NCBI RefSeq assembly: GCF_029784155.1
Contig: NC_073692.1
Span: 429,393,324-429,457,323 of the forward strand
DNA: 64,000 nt
DNA from: Uranotaenia lowii
Taxonomy: Eukaryota; Arthropoda; Insecta; Diptera; Culicidae
Direction of reading: 5' to 3'
Of the stretch, positions 27,301-39,300 are shown in pieces. A program made the position numbers and the translations under genes. Below the pieces are notes generated by a model. That model was not told where the DNA came from. It searched no databases and saw nothing but the letters and a program-made list of their open reading frames with translations. The first letter of the stretch is position 1; every line of letters starts with the position of its first letter.

Positions 27301-30300
27301 TTTTGTCATTTTTGTCATTTTTGTCATTTTTGTCATTTTTGTCATTTTTGTCATTTTTGTCATTTTTGTCATTTTTGTCATTTTTGTCATTTTTGTCATT
27401 TTTGTCATTTTTGTCATTTTTGTCATTTTTGTCATTTTTGTCATTTTTGTCATTTTTGTCATTTTTGTCATTTTTGTCATTTTTGTCATTTTTGTCATTT
27501 TTGTCATTTTTGTCATTTTTGTCATTTTTGTCATTTTTGTCATTTTTGTCATTTTTGTCATTTTTGTCATTTTTGTCATTTTTGTCATTTTTGTCATTTT
27601 TGTCATTTTTGTCATTTTTGTCATTTTTGTCATTTTTGTCATTTTTGTCATTTTTGTCATTTTTGTCATTTTTGTCATTTTTGTCATTTTTGTCATTTTT
27701 GTCATTTTTGTCATTTTTGTCATTTTTGTCATTTTTGTCATTTTTGTCATTTTTGTCATTTTGTCTTTTTTGTCGTTTTTTCATTTTTGTCTTTTTTGTC
27801 GTTTTTTCATTTTTGTTATTTTTATATGATGTTTTTTGAAATTTTTATCTTTGTGATTTCTGCCATTTTTGTCATTCTAGTCATTTTTTGTCACATTCGT
27901 CATTTGTATACATTTTTGTCTCTTATTTTTGATCATCGATTCTTACCCTAGAATTTTTCAGCTTATGCCACTCCGGTGTTAGGTAGTACCGGATTCCCTC
28001 GGCCGCCCCAGGTAACGTCACTCCACGGAACAGCAGAATCAACAGGACCACATAGGGAGCCAAGGCCGTCACCCACACTACCTTTCCGGCACTCCGAACA
28101 CCTTTCCACAGCGAGAAATACACCAACACGAACACCCCGAAGACGCAGAGGGCCAACGAAGGCTTCACCGGACCCATAAAGTTCAGCCCGTCCGATTTGT
28201 ACTGCTCTAGAACCTGGCGCCTGTGGATTGAGAGGAGAGGATTCAAGAATATGATGATGATGATGTGTTATGATGACGACGGGTGGTCATTCGATTTTTG
28301 TTCGATCGTAAAATCAGCGTCATAGAATCGTATTAACAACACAACAAGTAATGTTTTCGAATGGGAGATTTTGTCCGGATTTGTCACTCGGCCATCGTTA
28401 AAATCGAAACCGCGTCGTAAACTTGAAAAATTTACAAAGAGAATAATAGGGGTACATAGGTAGGACTTACTCGAAAAACTCCCTCGCCGGACTTGTTCGA
28501 ACCATTTCCGGGACGGCGTGGGCAGCTCCCGCGCCAGTAGCCGCAACGACGCTGGCCACAGTCGAAGTGACATTCCCCAGCAACCCGCCGATGACCGTCG
28601 TAGCCGTCGATCCGGTCCGATTGAGTCCCGCCAGGGTCGTAAAGTTTCCGAAGGCCCCCACAATTGACGTCGTCGTCGTCAGCGTCGTTGCATTTGTAAT
28701 CGATTCCATGGTGCTTCTGGCCGCGTCGAGACGGGTCAGATTGGCCAACGATGTGACCGGTGTGCAGGCCTCGGTGTTCCATAAATTACCGCATTTGGTC
28801 CAGGGCAGTTCCGTGGTAAATGAAGCGAACAGATAATAAACCGCCCAGCCAATAATCGTGTTGTAGTACATGCCCATATAAATGTCGATCAGGCAGATTG
28901 CGTAGCCCACACCTGTGTGTTTGCGGAAGAAACAGAAACAGGAACAGAACAGTTTCCCGGTCACATCCGGAACGGGTTTTTTTTTCGTTAGTCGTGTTAC
29001 ATTCAAATGCCGGCGAGGAGCAGTAAATGTTTACGTTGCATCATTGCATACAGTAACGAGGTGGGAGATGGGACGAAGGACTTTTTTAAACGTTAAATAA
29101 TTTCGATTGGATTGGATGAGTACAATGTTGACTGGAGCAACTCCTACGTTGTTCATCGCTTCAGCCGCGGCTTTATCGTATTCGATTATATGATGATTAT
29201 AAAATTTATCGTTTAAATCGTTGGTCACTTTTCCCCATTATGATTTTTTTTTTGATTCATCAACATAAATCAATAGAATCCAGAAATAATTTTCTTCTTT
29301 CGGGGTGAATTTTTCGGCTATCAGTCAACTTAAATAGCAAAGACGACTATTTGTTTAAGATCCAACGTTTCGATCCTTATAGGATCATCATCAGGGACGA
29401 AAAAATGTCGTCTTTTTGTTTTGGATTGATTCGGCTGATCAGATAAAGCTGTCTTGTATATTGTGTACAAAGTTTTGCGGTTGAAAAACCGTTTTGTCCT
29501 ACAATTTTTGGATTTATATTCACCAGCATCTGAAAGTTGTCACACAGTTTTCACTTTCACTTTCCAACTGATTTTTTATCTGATCACGACGAGTGTGTAT
29601 TAGGTGGTGTCTATTACATGTTGTTGGGTGTGTGTTTCTGTATTTGTGTTTTTATGATGTGATTTAATTTTTCTTATGTTACATATTGTTCTAAAAATAT
29701 TTCCGTATGTATTTTTAGAACAATATGTAACAGAAAAATTAAATCACAACATAAAAACACAAATACAGAAACACACACCCAACAACATGTAATAGACACC
29801 ACCTAATACACACTCGTCGTGATCAGATAAAAAATCAGTTGGAAAGTGAAAGTGAAAACTGTGTGACAACTTTCAGATGCTAGTGAAAATAAATCCAAAA
29901 ATTGTAGGACAAAACGGTTTTTCAACCGCAGAACTTTGTACACAATATACAAGACAGCTTTATCTGATCAGCCGAATCAATCCAAAACAAAAAGACGACA
30001 TTTTTTCGTCCCTAATGATGATCCTATAAGGGTCGAAACGTTGGATCTTAAATAAATAGTCGTCTTTGCTATTTAAGTTGACTGATAGCCGAAAAATTCA
30101 CCCCGAAAAAACATATTTAACAGTCGAAAATCGATACCGAAATAATTTTCCATATCATATCACAGGGGTAAGCAACCTGGTGTTATTTGGTATGTTCTTC
30201 TATATAAGACTTGAATATTACAACAAAATACGATGTTCTTAAACACTTTTTGAGAGTTCGCAGTTGGCCTTGGACGAATACGGTCGTGTTTTTTTCGGTA

Positions 30301-33300
30301 GCGCGCTCCGTCTCGCGTTCTCATAACTACTTCAAATTTTTAATTGTGGATTGAACTTTGTACATTGAAAAGGATATAGTGAAGAAAAGTATATTTATAT
30401 GTGATGTTTTGAGAGCAGCTAGCCGGGATTTATTTATTTTTATTCGAAAAATAGTGCTTGATAGAAAAGCAAAGAAAAATGGCTGGCGGTGTGATCTGTT
30501 TTTCACTTGCGCAGTGCAAAATTCAACGAAGCCCTGGTACAATAATGTGTTTTAGTGGTCGAATGCTGGTAAAGCCAGAATAAGTTGGTGTAAAAAAATA
30601 TGAAGGATTTGGCAAATAGATATTGTCGTGGCGCAGCTTGAGTTAAAGGTTAATGAAAGTGAGAAAAAGTTGAAGCCGCGATGGGCAAACGACAGCGTGA
30701 TTTTCCTGATTGCTGCGATGCGCGTTTTTCATAGGCAACAGATATTTAAACAACATATTTGTATTTGTATTTGTATTTGTATTTGTATTTTTACTTCATC
30801 TGACAGTATTGTCTTCATGAATTTAATAACTAGTTCTAACTCTACATTATATAAAACAATTTGTGTTTACTCAAAGGTCGCAAGACGACTTAGCTGCCTA
30901 CTTTTTCTAATTCTTGTTTTAAAAACATTAGTTGAAATATGGAATTCAAACAAGTTGTAGAAACTGTTGAACACTTTAAACATTGCACGCAGAGGTTCTT
31001 GTTGGCCGTAGTTGGTTCGCTGAAAATCAATTCGTAGGAATTCACTTCCTCTGAAGAGTCGGGGTCTGATGTTCATATGGACTGCCGCAGCAACGCTGGA
31101 CAATCGATGTCTCCGTCGATGAGTTTCTTCACGAAGATGGCTCTTGCGATTATGCGTCTTTCAGTTAGTGTCTCCATTCCAATCAGCAAGCAACGATGTT
31201 TGTAATCAGGAAGCGCATCAGGATTGTTCCAAGGTAGGAATCGCAGGGCATATTTGACGAACCTTGATTGAACTGCCTCAATACGTTTGGCCCAGTATGC
31301 CGTGTAGGGACACCAAACAACTGAAGCTGTTTCGAGCCCGGATCTCACCAAAGAATAGTACAAAGATCGTAGGCAATATGGATCTCTAAATTCCTTAGAA
31401 ATTCTAGTGATAAATCCGAAATTTCTATTAGCTTTGGCTATTATGCTAGAGTAATGCTGCTGAAACGTGATTTTTTCATCAAGAGTGACTCCAAGGTCCT
31501 TGAAGGAAAAAACTCTTTCTAATGGTTCACCGGATAGTTCCATGTGATAGGATTAGGCTTTCGTGTGAATGAGATAATAGCACACTTTGGTGTACTGATG
31601 GTTAGATGGTTCATTTTACACCAGTTGGCAAATTTATCGATACAATTCTGTAGAATCAAACAGTCATCCTCAGTTCTGACTTTGTGAAAGAGTTTGAGAT
31701 CATCTGCATGCTGTGTGGCAGCGGCCTAAAGAATACTGCCACTGGGATACTGGTCCATGTCGTACGAGGCGACTAATCCAGTACTTCCCAGATACGTTTA
31801 TCTCATATTTCTGTCTATTGGAAATCAATGAGGCTGTATCTGGGCGGGGGAGAAAATAGGTCAAGGTAAATTATTGCATGCAGAGTTCAGAAGTTTTTCA
31901 AGTTCAAAACATTGGAAGGAAATGTTTTGAATCTGAATCAGTTTTAAATTCTTGCTAGTATTTTTTGACCTTTGTACGTATTTTCTCTCGAGAAGGGTAT
32001 GCCAATAGTGCATATGTAGTACATGCATTTGCACAAGCTGTATTCTTCCATATTTTCTCGTTTTACCAATTTGGAATATGATTTTTCATTCAACAAATCT
32101 CTTTGCTCTCCTAGTAACTCCGTTCAATAAAATCTCTTCACAAGTGTTCAAATGTGAATCGCAAACGCATCGCTTACGGTCCCATTGCTTCTGAAATCAT
32201 AGAAGAATATGATCTAAATTACATCAGTTATATCTGTTACGTCAAGCGCAAAATAAGTGTATTTTCCTTATAGTGGACAAGTTTTCAGTCCCTTCTATCT
32301 TTGGATTGGCAACAGAATTTTGTGGAGGTAAATGTCCGTTCATATAAAGATATTTAATTGTAAAAATTGCATCATGGTTATTCAATCATTGAAGCCGTAC
32401 AAATATCGTTTCCGTGGAAAATAAAAATTAAAAAAAATATTTTTTTTTTTTTAGGGTTGCCAAAAGGCTTCAATATTCCCTATTAAATCAAGTTTTTGAT
32501 CAAAACTTGTATCGCATGTCGACAGTCATATCTGTTTCACTTAATATATGTCACTTCTCTTGTATTGACACATGTTCCCTTAGCTTTAGAATGGTTATAG
32601 TGTTAAGAAGAATCAAAGCTCCTTTAATATCGTACTCTGATATTTCGTATCATACGTCAATCCTGGTTCTGGAATCCACTGCTACAGCTTCGTGCAGTGT
32701 TAATATCGCTTGTATCAAATTTGGCGTCACAGAAGCTCATTGTAGTCGTCTAACCAGAGCGCTAACTGGTCAGTTAAATAAAAATATATAAAATCAAGAC
32801 TTTATGTTCTGAATCTCCTGTATGGTTAAGCTATGATTCAGAGGTACTATTGTACCTATATTTACCTTCCACTTAGTGTGTACATGTCCCTCTTTTGCCC
32901 GACTTCATTCTTTTTAATGTATGTCAGAATTTAACAAAGGAAGTTAAAAAAGTCCTTATTTCCAATATTTTGATTGAAAAAAAGCTTCATTGCTTAAAAA
33001 TCCCTATGTGGACAGGCTAAATGCCAACTTTGCCATTATAAAATCGTTTATTTGCCCTCATTGTAGCATCCTGGTTAGAACATTTTCTGATCATTGTAAA
33101 CTCAAATCTCCTGAATTTTGTAGTTGTGAATCAATAATGTATGATTCTTGTAGCTCATATATGCCTGTTTTTCGATTGCTAGAAAGCTTTTATGTACTCT
33201 CGCCTATCCTGATATAAGTGTATCTCATTCTAAGAATTTAAACTAAAATAACAATCTGTCATTTTTCACCCAATATGGTTATAAGCTTCAATGCTTCAAA

Positions 33301-36300
33301 ATTCCTCCGTGGATCGGCTTTATGCCCTAAATATTTATTTATTTTCTAATCCTTTTATGGTTTTCAGGTTTCTCAGGTATATGATGAAATCTGTAAAAAA
33401 AAGGCTAGGCACAATTTTCCCGTTTGTTTGGATAACGTGCCGCTATCAAGCCTACCCCTTTTCTGATACCTGATGCTAGAGTAATGCTGCTGAAACGTGA
33501 TTTTTTCATCAAGAGTGACTCCAAGGTCCTTGAAGGAAAAAACTCTTTCTAATGGTTCACCGGATATTCGATAGTTCCATGTGATAGGATTAGGCTTTCG
33601 TGTGAATGAGATAATAGCACACTTTGGTGTACTGATGGTTAGATGGTTCATTTTACACCAGTTGGCAAATTTATCGATACAATTCTGTAGAATCAAACAG
33701 TCATCCTCAGTTCTGACTTTGTGAAAGAGTTTGAGATCATCTGCATAGCCTAGTCGGCATTCATCCGGTAACATTAAAAGCACGTCATTAAAAAAGATTG
33801 CGAATAGGAGAGGCCCTAAATTGCTGCCTTGTGGTACGCCCGAGCAATTACAAAAAGCGGAAGAAGTTTGGGAACCAAGTTTGACCGACATTTGTCTCTC
33901 TTTCAAATATGATGCCAGCCACAAGACAAATGTGTCCGCAAAGCCGAGCCTACTAATTTTGGCTAGAAGCAAATTATGGCTAACACAATCGAACGCAGCC
34001 TTGAGATCTGTATAGACAGTGTCAATTTGAAATCCCTTTTCAATAGACTTAAGGCAGAAAGAAGTAAATTGAGCTAAATTTGTACTTATCGATCGACCAG
34101 GGAAAAACCCATGTTGGTCGATGGAGATATACGACTTGACATTGTTCATTATTGTTTGAGATATCAAAATTTCAAATAATTTTGATCCAACACAGAGAGA
34201 TGTTATGCCTCTGTAGTTTTGTACATCTCGCTTGTTACCTTTTTTGTAAACTGGAAACATAGTCGATTTTTTCCATACTGCTGGAAACGTGGCTGTGGTC
34301 AGTGAGCGATTGAATATAATCATCAATGGTGCGCAGAGATTGTGGGCACAATTTTTGAAAACAGAAGCGGGGATTCCATCAGGGCCTGGTGATGATGACA
34401 GTTTCAATTTCTCGATAGCGGAGAGAATTTCTTCGGCAGAATAGTGCGGTAACGAGATATTTGTTGCATTTTCTGGAACATATGCTAGAGCTGCGTCGTC
34501 GTTTGTTTGCGTATCCGGGGTAAAAACACTAGAGAAATATCTGGCGAAGAGTTCACACTGACCGTCTAAAGTGTCGCATTCTATGTCCCCCAAGTACATC
34601 CTACTAGGTAGTCCGCTTTCTTTTCTTTTTTCGTTGACGAAAGACCAAAATAATTTTGGATTTTGTTTCAAGTTTTCTTGCATACGGATCGAGTACCTAG
34701 CGTAAAGTGTTCTATTATATTTTTTGTATTCATTGCTAGCTTTTATGAATGCAGATTTTATATGTGCATTTTTATTAACGCTGTAATATCTCAAAGCCGC
34801 GGCTCTTACACGTTTCAGCATTTTTAAGTTCCGATTCGACCACGGGGGCTTGGGACGAGCTCGTCGGGGTGGTGCGTAAGATTCGATTAGCTGATTTATC
34901 TTGCTAATAAAGATGGACACTGCCTCGTTGATTGATGTGGTATTGTTAATAAACTGCCAGTCTATATTTTGTAATGCGGCATTGAGAGCTACAAAATCAA
35001 TTCTTTTAAGGTTCAAAGACTGTTCAAGTGGAGGTTCACAGTAAAAAACTGTAGAATCTAAAACGATGTCGGCGGTAATTACAGGGTGATGATTATCGAT
35101 GGGGACCAGTGGCTCAAGAGCTGTCCCAACCAAACAGTTCTGAGAGACAGTGTCGTTTTCAAAAAGCAAGTCAAGCGTACGGTTTTTCATATTTTTCGCG
35201 CAATTCAATTGCCTGAGATCGAAAACAGCCATTCTGTCGATCAAAATTGAACTAGCCGCGGAGAAAGACGATGAGCTGGGATTTTGGATTTGGAAGCAAC
35301 CTATTTCAAAATGACTGGAATCAGGAAGAATAGATACAGCACCGGCTGAAAAACACCACCTTTTGATGGACTTTAGTGAGATCGTTTCGATTTTTTGATT
35401 TCATGCATTTACATCATATTAAATTTATTTTGCGTATCAGTCCTATTGGCCAAGTAGGATTTCCCATGTGTATTTCCCTTCCCCAACCTATCTGAATACA
35501 GCACCCTGGGTCGTATGAGTTCTCTGCACCTGAATAGTTCATTTAGCTGTATCAGATCATCCCCATTATGATTACATTGACTTGTCACGGTGTGCATTAT
35601 CGTACCACACTTATTTTCAAAACTAACACTTGAAATGAGTTTTTAATCCAGAAACTCGTTTTTGGCATCTTGTGTTTGTTTTGGTTATTGAGTTGTACTT
35701 TGTGTATCAGCCAATGCAAGATGTGTGTAGTCACCCAATGCTATGCTATGCTCATATCACAGGGGTAAGTAACCTTTTGAACCAATGCAAAATGGGGAAA
35801 ACAGTGTATAAACTGCGAAGAAATGCAATATTCTCCCAGTAAACAAATTTATTTAAAAAAAAATACTTCCTTTAGTGAAAATATCCAGAAAGTCAATAGG
35901 ACGTAGTTTCAGGCCACACGAGCTTATATAAACTCCGGGGCTGTTTAAACCCCTAATTTCCCTATATTTTGAAAACAATTCAGGAAAAAAAATTGAGACT
36001 TAAAATTTCGAACAAAAATAGTCTTATCTTGTGCATTTTTTCTGAACAATAAAATGGAGGCTGTTCGAGCCACCACACTCTTCAGAAAATTGAGTTTTGG
36101 CTGTTTTTACCCCCAATTCCCTTATATTTTCCAATATTTCAGATAAAAAAGAATGTTCGAATTAAATTTTGAACCAACTGAGACGTATCTTATGTATTTT
36201 TTTTTTCGAGTTATCAAACGAAGGCTATTTAAGCCATTGCACGGATTGGGAACAGGAGTTATGGCAATTTTACCCTCAAGTTTCCAAAATTTTTCAAATA

Positions 36301-39300
36301 GTTCAGAAAAAGTATGTTCGGGTTTGGACATTTTGAATCAAATGGGACGTATTTTATGAGATTTTTCCGAAGAGTACAATAAAGCATATTTAAGCTACCA
36401 AACGCTTCGGAAAAAGGAGTTATAGCTGTTTTTACCCTCAGTTCCCTTACATTTTTCTATTATTTCAGAACAAAGCATATTTGGACTTGAACATTTTGAA
36501 CAAAATGGAACGTATCGTATGTGATTTTTTTTTTCGAGAAATTCAACGAAGCCGATTTGAGCCACCGCACGGATTGGAAACAGTTGCTGTTTTACCCTCA
36601 ATTTTCTGAATAAATTGAAACATGTTGGGAAATTGAGAGTAAAACAGCCATAACTCCTGTTTCCAATGCGTATGATGACTAAAATAGGCTTCGTCCAGTT
36701 TCAGTTTTATTGATTAGATCCTAGGTCTCAGCCCTTTATCTTATTCTATAACATAAATGACAATTAATTACTACAGTAATTGTTAATTTGTAAAAGAGCA
36801 CTGCACAATTCTACTTTTGATTTAATCTCTGATCATGCTTAGTTGAATAATATCGACGTTTGCGTTGTAAAATGACATCATTCGATACATTGGTTCGTTT
36901 CTGGCGTAGTTCTGGATCCGATTAGCTAGTTGAAACGGCCTTACGCTTTGTAAACTGCTGCGGCCTTCGTACGGAGATATACAAGATAATAAATACGGCG
37001 AATGAAATCCTCCACAGATTAAATCCTTTAGAAACAGTGCGTCGAATGATTTTCTTCGGGTTTCCAGCGTGTCCAAACCTACCAGCATGCACAAGACTCG
37101 ATATTCCGGAATTTCTGCTTGCCACCCAAGGTTTCTCAAAGCGTATTTCTTCAAGAACTTCTTCTGAACTCTCTCTAGTCTATTGTTGTGTATGTTGTAG
37201 TACGGTCGCCACACAATGCCAGCATATTCAATGACGGTCCTAACTAATCCAGTGTAGATTGGGACAATCGTGTAGGGATTATCCAGCTCGTGACAGATTC
37301 TACTAACCATTCCGAACATAGAATTTGCCTTTGCTACAACTTTTTCGATGTGTATTGAAAAAGTCAACTCCGCGTCCAACTCCACACCTAAGTGCATCTG
37401 TGCAAGGCATTTTGCAGTGTCACGCAATCCTTCGGGTGACGAATAGACAAAAACATTTTTAAATCATCGGCATGAACAGCGCGAACACATCAGTCAGCAA
37501 TTTCGGGAAATTCGGTCATAACAGCGATGAAAAGAAAGGGTCCCAAGGGACTCCCTCATGAAACACCACTGTTGACCGAGAATGTACAGATCTCACGTTC
37601 TTCAATTGGACGTATTGCGTTCTTTCGATCAGGTGCGAACGAATCCATTGGAGACGATGAATTCTTCCAAAAAAAATCATATACGATACGTTCCATTTTG
37701 TTTAAAATTTTCAAGTCCGAACATGCTTTTTTTCTGAAATAATGAAAAAGTCTAAGGGAATTGAGGGTAAAAACAGCCAAAACTCCTTTTTCCGAAGCGT
37801 TTGATGGCTTATTAGGCTGCATTGGGCTCTTCGGAAAAAAGTCACACAAGATACGTCTCATTTGGTTCAAAGTTTTCGAGTTCGAACATGTTTTTTGTGA
37901 ACTATTTGAAAAATGTTGGAAAATTTAGGGTAAACAGCCATAACTCCAGTTTCCAATCCGTGCGGTGACTCAAAAAGCCTTTGTTGGATTCCACGGAAAT
38001 AAATCATACAAGCTATGTTTTATTTTATTCAAAATATTTAAGTCTGAACACGGGTTTTCTTGATTATTTGAAAAATTTCGGGAAATTGAGGGTAAAACTT
38101 CCATAACTCCATTTTCTGAAGCGTGCGGTAGTTCAAACATCCTTCATTGGATTCCTCAGAGAAAATTGCACAAAATGGGTTAAATTTTCCTCAAAATTTT
38201 TAAGTCTAAATAAATTGTTTTTCTGGATTGTTTGAAAAGATACTATAACTCCGATCGTAAGCTTGTGTGGCGTCTAAAACTACGTCCAACCGATTCTCTG
38301 AACATTTTCACTACAGGAAGGTACTTTTTCATGGATTTGTTTCTTGTAAGAGGGAATGTTTTGATTCGCGGTTTATACATTTTTTGCCATTGTGCAATTT
38401 GTGAAGCTTCAAGGAAAGTTATAGAGAAGTATTGAAATTAAACTTCGTTCTTTTATGATAACAAATTTTTCACGAATAAAAACTGAAAAAGTTGAGAATA
38501 AATTAATTCGTGTATTATTTAATTGAAATGTTTTTTTTTTTAATTTTAACACGATTTTTCATATACTAAGCAGACAATACCAGCTCAAATTGATAAGGTA
38601 AATCACTAAATTTAAGTTAGTGGATAAATTTGTTCTTCCAATCGGCATCATTTTATTTGCTTTTTTTAACAAAAACAACAATTTGTCAAGGCCTTTGTAA
38701 TGTTTAGAACAATTGTATATTTTTCTTCGGAAATCATTCTTTAAGCGTTGGACATTGAACCTTTATCGAAAATGATTGACTAAAATTATTTTTTCCGTAA
38801 TTAATTTTTTCTAAAAACCTACACAGATCTTGCATTGGCTAATACACGAGGTACAACTAAAAATCCAGCCAAGACAATCAATACAAGATGCCAAAATGAG
38901 AACCTGGACTCAATATTCATTTCAAGTGTTGTTATTGAGAATCAGTGTGGTACCGCAAGTCAATGTAATCATAAAGGGATAGTCTGAACAGCTAAATAAA
39001 CTTTTCAGGTGCAGAGAACTCATACGTATGTATAAATATGCTGCTTCAGGCAGGAAAAGGAAGGTTTATTCGTTTTGATGGGAAATCCTACTTGACAGAT
39101 AGGAGTGATGAATTAGGAAATAGTGTAATGTTCATAAATATATAAATGAAAAAGGAAAGAACTCACCAGTTTTTTGTTTTAACTCGAGATGCTGCTGATA
39201 ACCATGGGGTATAATAGAACCAGTGTTGTCACTTCAGAACTGAAACGAATCCATCCAATCAAATATCACACGATATTGGTGCATTTGGGCCGCTTCTTTA

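Noticed and set aside
23388..27760. CRISPR-like or centromeric array
   Set aside because: There are no spacers, the unit is only 9 bp and the context is an intron of an insect gene. A centromeric role has no support at this length and location.
23242..27839. Four open frames of 1480-1505 codons on both strands
   Set aside because: They are translations of the 9-bp satellite in different frames (three-residue repeats). Since 9 is a multiple of 3 and the unit lacks stops in these frames, openness is automatic. No promoter, start context or non-repeat domain is present, and they lie within a SerT intron.
28567..28836. 89-codon plus-strand frame and similar frames opposite exons 1-3
   Set aside because: Antisense shadows of SerT exons; no independent features.
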